Under the pieces are notes generated by a model. The model made no database searches and had not been told where the DNA came from. It was given only the letters and a program-made list of their open reading frames with translations. Positions 9,258-17,396 of a DNA stretch of 64,000 nucleotides are shown in pieces. The position numbers and the translations under genes were made by a program. Within the stretch, counting starts at the first letter, position 1; each line of letters opens with the position of its first letter. This DNA is from Flavobacterium sp. Root901. GTDB taxonomy: Bacteria; Bacteroidota; Bacteroidia; Flavobacteriales; Flavobacteriaceae. The stretch lies in the NCBI RefSeq assembly GCF_001429765.1, contig NZ_LMJB01000005.1, positions 1,019,071 through 1,083,070 on the forward strand. The letters are read 5' to 3'.

Positions 9258-10277
9258 ATGATAGATAAGATAAAACAGCATATAGAGGAAGCTAAAGCCT
9301 TTAATGAGAAAAATAAAGAATCTTTAGAGCAATTCCGTATTAAATATTTAGGCAGTAAAGGTTTAGTAAGAGAACTTTTTAATGAGTTTAAAAATATTCC
9401 AAACGACCAGAAAAAGGATTTTGGATTAGTTATGAATACCTTAAAAACTGCTGCAGAAGAAAAGGTAAAAGCGATTCAGGAAGAGCTTGAAAGCAAAGAA
9501 GAAACAAAAGGGGTTTTTGGCGATTTAACAAGATCAGCAGAACCGGTACTTATTGGATCACGCCACCCTATTTCTATTGTTAAAAATCAGATTATAGATA
9601 TTTTTGCCAATATCGGATTCAACGTTTCTGAAGGACCGGAAATTGAAGACGACTGGCACAACTTTACGGCATTAAACTTACCGGAATATCATCCGGCGCG
9701 TGATATGCAGGATACTTTTTTCATTCAGACCAATCCGGATGTTTTACTGCGCACGCATACATCATCTGTTCAGGTTCGTTATATGGAAAATCATAAACCG
9801 CCAATTCGAACCATTTCTCCGGGAAGAGTGTTCCGTAACGAAGCAATTTCCTCACGTTCGCACTGTATTTTCCATCAGGTTGAAGGGTTGTATATTGACA
9901 AAGATGTGTCTTTTGCCGATTTGAAACAGACATTACTTTATTTTACAAAAGAAATGTTCGGAAAATCTAAGATTCGTCTTCGTCCGTCTTATTTCCCTTT
10001 TACAGAACCAAGTGCAGAAATTGATATTTATTGGGGTTTAAAAACAGAAACCGATTACCGTATTACAAAAGGAACGGGCTGGTTAGAAATTGGAGGCTGC
10101 GGAATGGTTGATCCAAACGTTTTAAAAAACTGTGATATCAATCCTGACGAATTTAACGGTTTTGCCTTTGGAATGGGAGTAGAGCGTATCGCGATGCTTT
10201 TATACCAAATTGGTGATATTCGTATGTTTTACGAAAATGATGTTCGTTTTTTAGAGCAGTTTAAAGCAAATATATAA
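9258..10277 (+). CDS. pheS: Phenylalanine--tRNA ligase alpha subunit
   Basis: Cytosolic class II aminoacyl-tRNA synthetase catalytic subunit, 339 residues, the usual bacterial length; it forms alpha2beta2 with PheT and charges tRNA-Phe. The N-terminal coiled-coil tRNA-binding arm covers residues 1-85. Class II motifs are visible: motif 2 with FRNEAISSRSH, FHQVEG for substrate binding, and motif 3 GFAFGMGVERIAML near the C-terminus. The segment LPEYHPARDMQDTF is highly conserved. pheT is not next to it, as is usual in Bacteroidota. The protein is complete and unremarkable. Confidence 0.97.
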   Translation: MIDKIKQHIEEAKAFNEKNKESLEQFRIKYLGSKGLVRELFNEFKNIPNDQKKDFGLVMNTLKTAAEEKVKAIQEELESKEETKGVFGDLTRSAEPVLIGSRHPISIVKNQIIDIFANIGFNVSEGPEIEDDWHNFTALNLPEYHPARDMQDTFFIQTNPDVLLRTHTSSVQVRYMENHKPPIRTISPGRVFRNEAISSRSHCIFHQVEGLYIDKDVSFADLKQTLLYFTKEMFGKSKIRLRPSYFPFTEPSAEIDIYWGLKTETDYRITKGTGWLEIGGCGMVDPNVLKNCDINPDEFNGFAFGMGVERIAMLLYQIGDIRMFYENDVRFLEQFKANI

Positions 10278-10375
10278 TTTAAGTCCCAAAGTCATAAAGT
10301 CGAAAGTTAAAAGTCCCAAAATATGGCTTTTGATTTTCGGCTTTATGACTTTTGACTTTAAAACTTTTGACTAAT
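10278..10375. repeat. Imperfect inverted repeat of AAAGTCAAAAGTC-type words
   Basis: The gap after pheS is built of repeated words: AAGTCATAAAGTCGAAAG and AAAAGTCC on the left, facing CTTTATGACTTTTGACTTT and ACTTTTGACT on the right. Together they can form an AT-rich imperfect hairpin. This is one of several such word-repeat palindromes in the window. Confidence 0.6.
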
Positions 10376-10783
10376 ATGAAAAAAGATATAGTAATTCCGG
10401 AAGTCAAAAATGTGTTTCTTGCTGCAGTGCAGGAATGGAGCGACGATTTTATGGAAAAAGTTTGGTACGCTTATTTAGTAAACGACAGCGATTTTAATTT
10501 AGACAGCGTAATGGTTGTTTCTAAAGCTTTTGGAACAATTGATGGCGAAATGAAAAAAACTTCGATTTTACGCCACGCATTTGTTGAAGTTCCGGCTGTT
10601 TCTGTTGTAAAAATCGAAATGGTCGAAAAAAGTCTTTTAGTTTTAAATAATGAATTCATGGTGACTTTCTTCATCGGAAATACTTTATACGACAAGAAAT
10701 TTATTTTCAAATCAAACTTAATTAACGAAAATAACACGGAAGAAGTGCCAATTTTATTTGTGGATGGCGTAATGGTGAAGTAA
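10376..10783 (+). CDS. Hypothetical protein, unknown function
   Basis: 135-residue soluble protein starting MKKDIVIPEVKNV. It is rich in predicted beta strands (WYAYLVNDSDFNLDSVMVVSKAFG; VVKIEMVEKSLLVLNNEFMVTFFIG), suggesting a small beta-sandwich. No catalytic motif or known domain is recognised. The frame is open 24 bases further upstream through a TTG, but the ATG at 10376 is preferred because the upstream bases belong to the palindromic gap. It ends at a strong terminator. Confidence 0.8.
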   Translation: MKKDIVIPEVKNVFLAAVQEWSDDFMEKVWYAYLVNDSDFNLDSVMVVSKAFGTIDGEMKKTSILRHAFVEVPAVSVVKIEMVEKSLLVLNNEFMVTFFIGNTLYDKKFIFKSNLINENNTEEVPILFVDGVMVK

Positions 10784-10829
10784 AATATTCGCAAATCCTG
10801 CAAGGTTTTTAAAAAATATAAAGTCCTGC

Positions 10830-10880
10830 GAGAATAAAAAAGTCCGTTTCTAAAATTTAGAAATGGACTTTTTTATTCTC
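10830..10880. terminator. Strong intrinsic terminator
   Basis: A 23-bp stem with a single G-U type mismatch (10830-10852 with 10858-10880) and a five-base loop, with A- and T-rich stretches on both sides of the GTCC/GGAC core. It ends the transcript of the 135-residue protein gene. Confidence 0.88.
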
Positions 10881-10938
10881 AAGATATAGAAATTATATTT
10901 TATTCAATACAGTAAAAAAATACTTGTCAATTTTTCGG

Positions 10939-10970
10939 TTGCCGCTATAATGATTTGCAAAATATATTTG
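10939..10970 (+). promoter_or_regulatory. Bacteroidota-type promoter for the PEPM-like/ada pair
   Basis: TTG at 10939-10941 and TATATTTG at 10963-10970 are 21 bases apart, matching the -33 TTG and -7 TAnnTTTG elements of the phylum. The start codon at 10987 follows 16 bases later, giving a very short leader. Confidence 0.6.
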
Positions 10971-10986
10971 CATTAAATAAATTATT

Positions 10987-11763
10987 ATGATGCGAAGATT
11001 TGAAGAGTTTAAGAAATTACATTACAATGAAATTCCTTTTTTATTAGGAAATGTGTGGAATGTGCCAACTGCCGTGCAATATGAAAAATTAGGCTTTAAA
11101 GCTATTGGAACTTCAAGCGCTGCAATTGCTTCTGAATTGGGATATGAAGATGGTGAAAATATGTCATTTGAAGAATATTTTTTTATGATAAAAAGAATAA
11201 CATCTGCTGTTAAAATTCCTCTTTCGGTTGATTTAGAAGCTGGTTACGGAAACACAGCGGAAGAAATTATTTCCAACATTGTCAAATTACATGAGATTGG
11301 AATAGTGGGAATTAATCTGGAAGATTCAGTTGTAAATAACGGAATTAGAAATTTAAAAAATACAGTTGAATTTGCTGAAAAAGTAAAAACAATTGTCGAA
11401 GGATTGACAAAAAGAAATATCGCTATATTCATAAATATTCGTTGTGATGTTTTTCTTTTAAATTTAGAAAATGCTTTAGAAGAAGCAAAACAGAGAATAA
11501 AGATTTATGAAAGTTGCGGTATAGATGGTATTTTTCTGCCGTGTATTACCAATGAAAATGACATTAAAGAAATAGCAGTATTTACAAAACTCCCGTTAAA
11601 TGTAATGTGTATGCCAAATCTTCCAAATTTTAAGGTTTTGAATATGCTGGGTGTAAAACGTATCAGTATGGGAAATTTTTTAAATAACTATCTTAATTCC
11701 CAGTTTGAGAAATTAACAAAAAGAGTATTAGAGGAAAATAGTTTTGTTTCAATTTTTGAATAA
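10987..11763 (+). CDS. Isocitrate lyase/PEP mutase superfamily protein
   Basis: 258-residue TIM-barrel protein of the isocitrate lyase/phosphoenolpyruvate mutase superfamily, which makes or breaks C-C or P-C bonds of 2-oxo acids with Mg2+. Recognisable elements are LLGNVWNVPTAVQYEKLGFKAIGTSS at the N-terminus, the metal-binding DLEAGYG (about residues 81-87) and GINLEDS (about 113-119). It lacks the KKCGH catalytic motif of true isocitrate lyase, so it is a divergent homologue; similar proteins are annotated only as PEPM-like. Two adjacent Met codons open the frame. Its stop is two bases before ada, so it is probably co-expressed with DNA alkylation repair. Confidence 0.85.
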   Translation: MMRRFEEFKKLHYNEIPFLLGNVWNVPTAVQYEKLGFKAIGTSSAAIASELGYEDGENMSFEEYFFMIKRITSAVKIPLSVDLEAGYGNTAEEIISNIVKLHEIGIVGINLEDSVVNNGIRNLKNTVEFAEKVKTIVEGLTKRNIAIFINIRCDVFLLNLENALEEAKQRIKIYESCGIDGIFLPCITNENDIKEIAVFTKLPLNVMCMPNLPNFKVLNMLGVKRISMGNFLNNYLNSQFEKLTKRVLEENSFVSIFE

Positions 11764-11765
11764 TT

Positions 11766-12806
11766 ATGGAACTTACAGATGACATAATGTATGAAGCCGC
11801 GATAAATAAAGATTCTTCTTTTGAAGGAGTTTTTTTTACTGCAGTAAAAACGACCGGAATTTTTTGTCGTCCAACCTGCACGGCCAGAAAACCTAAACGT
11901 GAAAATGTTGAGTTTTTTACCAATTCAAAAGAAGCAATTTTAAAAGGTTACAGACCTTGTAAAGTTTGTTTTCCGCTTGAAAAACTTAATGAAACGCCGG
12001 ATTTTATAAAAGAAATTTTAAGACAGTTATCGGAAAATCCGTCTTTTAAATTTAAAGATTCTGACTTGCTTAAACGCGGAATCGAACCCAGTAAAATGAG
12101 ACGCTGGTTTTTAAAAAATCACGGAATTACATTTCACTCTTACCAGAGAATGTTTCGTATTAATAGTGCTTTTAAGAAGATTAAAAAAGGAGAAAATATT
12201 ACCTCGGCTGCTTTTGACAGCGGATATGAATCCTTAAGCGGATTTAATGATTCTTTTAAAGCAGTTTTTGGAGTTTCGCCCAAAAACAGCAAAACTAAAA
12301 ATGTAATTGATCTTAAAAGAATTGAAACCCCTTTAGGAACAATGTATGCCTGTGCAGTAAAAGAAGGAATTTGTCTTCTCGAATTTACAGACAGGAAAAT
12401 GCTCGAAACGGAATTAAAATCGTTATCAAAAAATTTAAAGGCAACAATTGTTCAGGGTGAAAATGAACATTTTGAGGTTTTAGAAATTCAATTAAAAGAA
12501 TATTTTGAAGGAAATAGAAAATATTTTACGATTCCAATATTTTCTCCGGGATCAGATTTTCAAAATAAGGTTTGGAAAGCATTATGCGATATACCATACG
12601 GAGATGTAAAGTCCTATAAAGAGCAATCTGCGGCTATTTGTAAACCAGAAGCCGTAAGAGCTGTAGCAAATGCCAATGGAATGAATAGGATTTCAATACT
12701 TATTCCGTGTCATCGCGTAGTTGGTTCTAACGGAGAATTAACAGGATATGGCGGCGGTTTGTGGAGAAAAAAATGGCTACTTGAATTTGAACAGAATAAT
12801 AAATGA
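11766..12806 (+). CDS. ada: Three-domain Ada: methylphosphotriester sensor, AraC-type HTH, O6-methylguanine-DNA methyltransferase
   Basis: Adaptive-response protein, 346 residues, as long as E. coli Ada. Residues 1-75 form the zinc-bound Ada domain, with the four Cys in GIFCRPTCTARKP and YRPCKVCFP; methyl transfer from backbone phosphotriesters to the first Cys turns the protein into an activator. An AraC-like helix-turn-helix covers about 80-175 (ITSAAFDSGYESLSGFNDSFKAVFGVSP). The C-terminal methyltransferase domain (about 185-346) has the active-site IPCHRVVGSNG. Overlap-like spacing with the upstream PEPM-like gene suggests that both are induced together by methylation damage, which is inference. 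Confidence 0.95.
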   Translation: MELTDDIMYEAAINKDSSFEGVFFTAVKTTGIFCRPTCTARKPKRENVEFFTNSKEAILKGYRPCKVCFPLEKLNETPDFIKEILRQLSENPSFKFKDSDLLKRGIEPSKMRRWFLKNHGITFHSYQRMFRINSAFKKIKKGENITSAAFDSGYESLSGFNDSFKAVFGVSPKNSKTKNVIDLKRIETPLGTMYACAVKEGICLLEFTDRKMLETELKSLSKNLKATIVQGENEHFEVLEIQLKEYFEGNRKYFTIPIFSPGSDFQNKVWKALCDIPYGDVKSYKEQSAAICKPEAVRAVANANGMNRISILIPCHRVVGSNGELTGYGGGLWRKKWLLEFEQNNK

Positions 12807-12846
12807 AAAAGAGCCAGTAACAATAAATGTCTTGACTCTTTTTTTA
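12806..12846 (+). terminator. Terminator downstream of ada
   Basis: AAAAAGAG (12806-12813) pairs with CTCTTTTT (12836-12843), followed by T's to 12847. The loop is 22 bases, partly paired. It lies between convergent ada and gpsA. Confidence 0.6.
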
Positions 12847-12893
12847 TTCTCAAAAATTGAAAATCTATATTGTTATTCTATTTTTCAAAAATA

Positions 12894-13889
12894 TTAATCC
12901 AAAGATTCGGTTAATTTCTTAAAAACAGACTTTGCATCTTTTCCTTCGTATAAAACAGCATAAACCGCGTCAATAATTGGCGTTTTTGCGCCGTAACCCT
13001 GATTTAATTTATAAGCACTTTTTGTCGCGTAATAACCTTCGGCAACCATACTCATTTCCATCATGGCACTTTTTACGGTGTAGCCTTTTCCAATCATATT
13101 TCCGAACATTCTGTTTCTCGAAAAAACAGAATATCCTGTCACTAACAAATCTCCTAAATAAGCAGAATCATTAATGTTACGTTTCATTTTATGTACTTTT
13201 CTGATGAATTTTTTCATTTCGCGAATTCCGTTACTCATCATTACCGATTGAAAATTATCGCCATAACCCAAACCGTGAGCAATTCCCGCAGCGATAGCAT
13301 AAATGTTTTTAAGCATTGCAGCATATTCTGTACCAATAATATCGTCTGAAATTTTAGCTTTAATATAATTTCCTGAAAGCGATTTAGCAACAGTACAGGC
13401 TTTATCAGGATCTCCGCAGGCAATTGTTAAATAAGAAAGTCTTTCAAGGGCCACTTCCTCGGCATGACAGGGACCGGTAATTACTCCGATGTTATAATAA
13501 GGAATGTCGTACTGAATGTGGAAATGTTCTCCAACAATTAAACTTGTCTCAGGAACAATTCCTTTAATTGCTGAAAAAATAATTTTATCAGATAAAGAAA
13601 CGGTCATATTTTTTAATTCGGCATCTAAAAAGGCAGATGGAATCGCAAAAATAATATAATCAGCATATTCGATTGCTTCGTTTATATTGCTGGTTAATTT
13701 AAGTTTATTGATGTCAAATTCAACAGAACTTAAATAATTTGGATTGTGTTTGTATTTCTGAATATGTTCGATTGCAGATTCATTACGCATATACCACGCA
13801 ATTTCTGAAAGATTAACGCATAACATTTTTGCAATTGCCGTTGCCCAGCTTCCTCCTCCAATTACTGCAAATTTTAATTTTCCGCTCAT
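12894..13889 (-). CDS. gpsA: NAD(P)H-dependent glycerol-3-phosphate dehydrogenase
   Basis: Cytosolic enzyme that reduces dihydroxyacetone phosphate to sn-glycerol 3-phosphate for phospholipid synthesis. 331 residues from the ATG at 13889, the normal size; seven more in-frame codons upstream (MFQINKI) are less likely to be used. Residues 8-16 (VIGGGSWAT) form the Rossmann NAD(P)-binding loop; VITGPCHAEEVA, AAMLKNIYAIAAGIAHGLGYGDN (with the catalytic Lys) and the C-terminal MVAEGYYATKSAY match GpsA, although Bacteroidota sequences vary from the E. coli form. It is a single gene converging on ada. Confidence 0.94.
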   Translation of the reverse strand: MSGKLKFAVIGGGSWATAIAKMLCVNLSEIAWYMRNESAIEHIQKYKHNPNYLSSVEFDINKLKLTSNINEAIEYADYIIFAIPSAFLDAELKNMTVSLSDKIIFSAIKGIVPETSLIVGEHFHIQYDIPYYNIGVITGPCHAEEVALERLSYLTIACGDPDKACTVAKSLSGNYIKAKISDDIIGTEYAAMLKNIYAIAAGIAHGLGYGDNFQSVMMSNGIREMKKFIRKVHKMKRNINDSAYLGDLLVTGYSVFSRNRMFGNMIGKGYTVKSAMMEMSMVAEGYYATKSAYKLNQGYGAKTPIIDAVYAVLYEGKDAKSVFKKLTESLD

Positions 13890-14220
13890 TATTTTATTAA
13901 TTTGAAACAAAAGTACTTAATAATGTAATAATAACATAAAATCTAATTTAAGAAATTTATTAAGAGCCATTCATTACTGTGGTTTTCAGGGCATTTCAAA
14001 ATAATAAAAAATATTTTCAAGGCTTTATACAATAAAATTTAATTCGTTGCGTTTTAAGTGTTTAGAAATTAGAATTTTAATGAATTTATCAAAATTTGAG
14101 TTAGTTAGTTTTGTTTTAGTATTTTAAAAAGGCGTTCCTAAATTTATTAAGAACGCCTTTTTTGTGAAAATATCTATTTAAAAATTCCAAAATTCTTACG
14201 TTGTTGGAATTTGGAATTTA
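13890..14220. other. Intergenic stretch between two minus-strand genes
   Basis: 331 AT-rich bases. Apart from the hairpin at 14126-14162 I see no gene, RNA or repeat. The part next to gpsA presumably holds its promoter, but no convincing TTG/TAnnTTTG pair stands out. Confidence 0.6.
14126..14162 (-). terminator. Terminator of the alcohol dehydrogenase gene
   Basis: Perfect 12-bp stem, AAAAAGGCGTTC (14126-14137) with its complement at 14151-14162, and a 13-base AT loop. On the minus strand the hairpin ends in a T-run, consistent with termination after the dehydrogenase gene. Confidence 0.85.
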
Positions 14221-15378
14221 CTAATAACTTAGTTCAACGATAAATTTTACTTTATCTAAAGTTACTAATTGGTTTTCTCCAAGACCTTTCCAGCCTCTTT
14301 CGTTAAAACGGTTTACGATAAAATCTGCTGTATTGCTGTAGTTTTCTGTGTATTGAGAAAGTTTGGTATCCATTCCCATAGTGTGAAAAAACTCAACTGT
14401 TTTATTAATTGCTTCTTTTGCGACTTCATCATCAGAACCAGAAAGGTTAAAAATACGTCTTCCGTATTGGGCTAATTTCCCTTTTTTAGTTTCGAACATT
14501 ACGTTGTACAAACTTGGACCTATAATAGCCAAAGTTCTTGCGTGATCAATTCCATAAAGAGCCGTTAACTCGTGGCCAATCATATGTGTAGCCCAGTCGC
14601 TCGGAACACCTTTTTGAATTAATCCGTTTAAAGCCATTGTACAGCTCCACATAAAATTTGAAGCCAAAGCATAATCAGTTGGGTTTTCAACTACTTTTGG
14701 TCCAACTTCAATTAAAGTTTGTAAAATTCCTTCTGCAATTCTGTCTTGTAAATAACCTTCGTGAGGATAGGTTAAATATTGCTCCATAACATGGGTATAA
14801 GCATCTACAACTCCATTTTGAATTTGTCTTTTAGGTAAGGATTCAATTACTGTCGGATCACAGATTGAAAATTTTGGGAATAATGCGCTTCCGCCAAAAG
14901 CCAGTTTTTCCTGAGTAGATTCGATTGTAACAACCGATCCGGAATTCATTTCGCTTCCTGTTGCCGGAAGTGTCAAAACAGTTCCAAAAGGCAGCGCATT
15001 TTCTTTAATCAGAATTCTTTTTTGCAGAATATCAATTGGATTTCCTTCAAAGTTTACAGCGGCAGAAATAAATTTGACACCATCAATTACAGATCCTCCG
15101 CCAACAGCAAGAATAAAATTTATTTTTTCTGCTTTGATGACTTCCACAGCTTTCATTAAAGTTTCAAAATGCGGATTTGGTTCAATTCCTCCAAATTCTA
15201 CAATTTCAAATCCTTTTAAGTTAGCTTTAACCTGATCGTAAACGCCATTTTTAAAAATACTTCCTCCTCCATAAGCCAAAAGGATTTTAGCATCTTTTGG
15301 AACCAATGTTGAAAGTTTTTCTATTTGCCCTTTTCCGAAAATTAAATTCGTCGGATTATATAATTCAAAGTTTAGCAT
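14221..15378 (-). CDS. Iron-containing alcohol dehydrogenase (YqhD/BdhA-like)
   Basis: 385-residue NAD(P)H-dependent group III alcohol dehydrogenase, likely an aldehyde reductase. The N-terminal dinucleotide domain starts MLNFELYNPTNLIFGKGQ and carries AVGGGSVIDGVK; the metal-binding domain has the Asp/His set in DAYTHVMEQYL and ATHMIGHELTALYGIDHA. The ATG at 15378 is chosen because this is where family alignment begins; the 25 codons upstream fall in a repeat-rich gap. Homologues such as E. coli YqhD detoxify short-chain and lipid-peroxidation aldehydes. The DJ-1-like gene just upstream, also an aldehyde-stress type protein, runs in the same direction. Confidence 0.93.
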   Translation of the reverse strand: MLNFELYNPTNLIFGKGQIEKLSTLVPKDAKILLAYGGGSIFKNGVYDQVKANLKGFEIVEFGGIEPNPHFETLMKAVEVIKAEKINFILAVGGGSVIDGVKFISAAVNFEGNPIDILQKRILIKENALPFGTVLTLPATGSEMNSGSVVTIESTQEKLAFGGSALFPKFSICDPTVIESLPKRQIQNGVVDAYTHVMEQYLTYPHEGYLQDRIAEGILQTLIEVGPKVVENPTDYALASNFMWSCTMALNGLIQKGVPSDWATHMIGHELTALYGIDHARTLAIIGPSLYNVMFETKKGKLAQYGRRIFNLSGSDDEVAKEAINKTVEFFHTMGMDTKLSQYTENYSNTADFIVNRFNERGWKGLGENQLVTLDKVKFIVELSY

Positions 15379-15388
15379 TTTTTTTAAA

Positions 15389-15556
15389 GATTCTAAGATG
15401 CTAAGGTTCTGAGATTCTAAGTTTTTTTTCTTAAAAAAATAGAGCCTTAACATCTTGTTTATATTTATTTATTGTTTTAGTTTTTGAGATACTAAAATTC
15501 TAATTTGCTAAGAAAAAAACTTAGAACCTTAGCATATCAGTACCTTAGCACCTTTT
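15389..15556. repeat. Inverted repeat of CTAAGATGCTAAGGTTCT-type words
   Basis: Words such as GATTCTAAG, GCTAAGGTTCTGAG and CTAAGTTTTTTT (15389-15427) are matched on the other side of an AT-rich centre by AAAAAAACTTAGAACCTTAGC and its relatives (15512-15552). The same words recur at 62147-62180. The gap can fold as a large imperfect hairpin between two same-strand genes. Confidence 0.65.
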
Positions 15557-16318
15557 TTATTTCAATTCTTGCAATAATTTCCCAGCCACTAATTTAGATG
15601 ATGCGGGATTTTGGCCTGTAATTAAAAGTCCGTCGGCTACGGCATAAGGCTGCCAGTTTGCACCTTTAGAAAATTCAGCTCCATTTTGACTTAAAGCATC
15701 TTCAAGTAAAAACGGAACAACTTTAGTCAAACCAACTGCTTCTTCTTCAGAATTGGTAAATCCGGTAACTTTTTTGCCTTTTACTAAATAGTCGCCTTTT
15801 ACTTTTACATTTTTTAAAACAGCCGGAGCATGACATACAAAAGCAACCGGTTTATTGTTGGTGTAAAAAGCTTCGATTAAAGCGATTGAACTTTTATCTT
15901 CAACCAAATCCCAAAGCGGTCCGTGTCCTCCGGGATAAAAAACTGCATCGTAATCTTTTTGATTAACTGTCGAAAGTTTTAAAGTGTTTTTTAATTTTTC
16001 CTGTAAAACTTTATCTGCATCAAAACGTTTTGTGTCTTCTGTTGCCGATGCCGGATCAGCACTTTTTGGATCAATTGGCGGCTGTCCTCCAAGCGGAGAA
16101 GCAATTGTAATTTCGACTCCCTGGTCTAGCAGTTCATAATAAGGTGCTGCAAATTCTTCAGACCAAAATCCTGTTTTTTCTCCTGTATTGCCCAGTTTAT
16201 CATTACTGGTTACAACGAATAATACTTTTTTCATACTTTTTTTATTTGATTTTTGGGCCACAGCAGATGTGCTTATAGCTGTAAATGCAATTATTACGAG
16301 TAATGCGATTTTTTTCAT
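15557..16318 (-). CDS. Exported DJ-1/PfpI family protein (Hsp31/glyoxalase III-like)
   Basis: 253 residues with an N-terminal signal peptide (MKKIALLVIIAFTAISTSAVAQ) and a class I glutamine amidotransferase-like DJ-1/PfpI domain (about 32-253). The likely catalytic residues are Cys162-His163 in FVCHAP (nucleophile elbow) and Glu54/55 in GFWSEE; SPLGGQPPIDPKS is typical of the Hsp31-like branch, whose cytosolic members convert methylglyoxal to lactate or act as deglycases. Export to the periplasm is unusual for that role. It is divergent from a LysR regulator, 85 bases away, which is a common arrangement for a regulated target gene. Confidence 0.9.
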   Translation of the reverse strand: MKKIALLVIIAFTAISTSAVAQKSNKKSMKKVLFVVTSNDKLGNTGEKTGFWSEEFAAPYYELLDQGVEITIASPLGGQPPIDPKSADPASATEDTKRFDADKVLQEKLKNTLKLSTVNQKDYDAVFYPGGHGPLWDLVEDKSSIALIEAFYTNNKPVAFVCHAPAVLKNVKVKGDYLVKGKKVTGFTNSEEEAVGLTKVVPFLLEDALSQNGAEFSKGANWQPYAVADGLLITGQNPASSKLVAGKLLQELK

Positions 16319-16403
16319 AAGATTAAATTTTTAACAAATTTACGCCGAAAGTGATATCAGTAAAAATAAAATAAACTATGTTTGTTATAAATAAATTTAT
16401 GTC
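16319..16403. promoter_or_regulatory. Divergent promoter region, pfpI-like gene and lysR
   Basis: An 85-base divergent gap. TATGTTTG (16377-16384, plus strand) and TAAATTTG (read on the minus strand at 16335-16342) both match the -7 consensus TAnnTTTG. No consensus -33 TTG is found for either. A LysR-type site is expected here but no clear T-N11-A palindrome stands out. Confidence 0.45.
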
Positions 16404-17309
16404 ATGGTAAATCTAGAATGGTACAGAACTTTTAAGGCAGTTTACAAGAACGGCAATTTTTCAGTTGCCGCAAAGGAATTATTTATGAGTCAGCCTGCAG
16501 TAAGTCAGCAGATTTCTATGCTGGAGGCTCATGTTGGGAATAAATTGTTTAATCGGAAATCAAAAGGTGTTGAGCCAACCGAATACGCTAAGTTACTGAA
16601 TAATTTGATCATAGACGCACTTGATCGTCTGGAAAGTGTTGAAACCGGTTTTCGTGCCAAAGCAGAAGATGCCAATCGGTTAATTTCTGTTGGAATTTCG
16701 AAACATCTTTTTGACTGCGTGGGTGATCTTTTAATTTCCAAATTCGATTTAATCGATTTTACCTTTGCAGAAAATGACGAACTTTTTGCGCTGGTAGATT
16801 CTAAAAAATTAGATTTTGCAATTACAACCAAAAGGTTCGATACTTTTGATACTACTTACGAAATTGTCGGGAAAATTAAATTGATAATGGTGGCTCCCAC
16901 GAATCTTGATATAACTGATTTTCGCCAGAAATTAAAAGCAGACAATTATACCGAAATAGAACAGTGGCTCAACGGACAAAAATGGTACAGTCATGATGCG
17001 CGTATTCCGCACATAAAATTATTCTGGCTGCATGCTTTTAATAAAAAACGACCGTCGATGGTTCCAAATTATATTATTCCGTCAGAGTCTGAGATGCTGC
17101 GTCTTTTAGCTAAAAATGATGGATTGGCCGTTACATGGAATTGTAATGCCAGAGATTATATCAAAAAAAATAAACTCCAGTTGGTATGGAACAGTTTTCA
17201 CGTTCCGGAAGAATTTGTGTATTTACTGGCTCCAAAAAACAATAATGTCAAATCAATTTTTGACGTCATTGAAAAAGAACTCAAATTATTTTTTGGAAAC
17301 AGGTTATAG
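16404..17309 (+). CDS. LysR family transcriptional regulator
   Basis: 301 residues, standard LysR length. Residues 1-62 form the winged helix-turn-helix (WYRTFKAVYKNGNFSVAAKELFMSQPAVSQQISMLEAHVG), followed by a linker helix and a co-inducer-binding domain (about 90-300). It probably controls the divergent exported DJ-1/PfpI gene; the ligand is unknown. Its own stop is followed by an inverted repeat before nrtR, so it is not clearly part of the NAD island. Confidence 0.92.
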   Translation: MVNLEWYRTFKAVYKNGNFSVAAKELFMSQPAVSQQISMLEAHVGNKLFNRKSKGVEPTEYAKLLNNLIIDALDRLESVETGFRAKAEDANRLISVGISKHLFDCVGDLLISKFDLIDFTFAENDELFALVDSKKLDFAITTKRFDTFDTTYEIVGKIKLIMVAPTNLDITDFRQKLKADNYTEIEQWLNGQKWYSHDARIPHIKLFWLHAFNKKRPSMVPNYIIPSESEMLRLLAKNDGLAVTWNCNARDYIKKNKLQLVWNSFHVPEEFVYLLAPKNNNVKSIFDVIEKELKLFFGNRL

Positions 17310-17323
17310 TTTTTGGCCTCGAA

Positions 17324-17367
17324 TTTCACGAATTTTTTTAGAAATCAGCTATAATTAATTCGTGAAA
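17324..17367. repeat. Inverted repeat TTTCACGAATT/AATTCGTGAAA
   Basis: Perfect 11-bp arms at 17324-17334 and 17357-17367 enclose 22 AT-rich bases between lysR and nrtR. It may terminate lysR transcription. It does not resemble the TTTGCGT palindromes found downstream of nrtR. Confidence 0.65.
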
Positions 17368-17396
17368 ATTTGTGGCAACCCTTTACATAGAATAGT

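Noticed and set aside
10987..11763. True isocitrate lyase (aceA)
   Set aside because: Only 258 residues and without the KKCGH motif; no malate synthase gene is adjacent.
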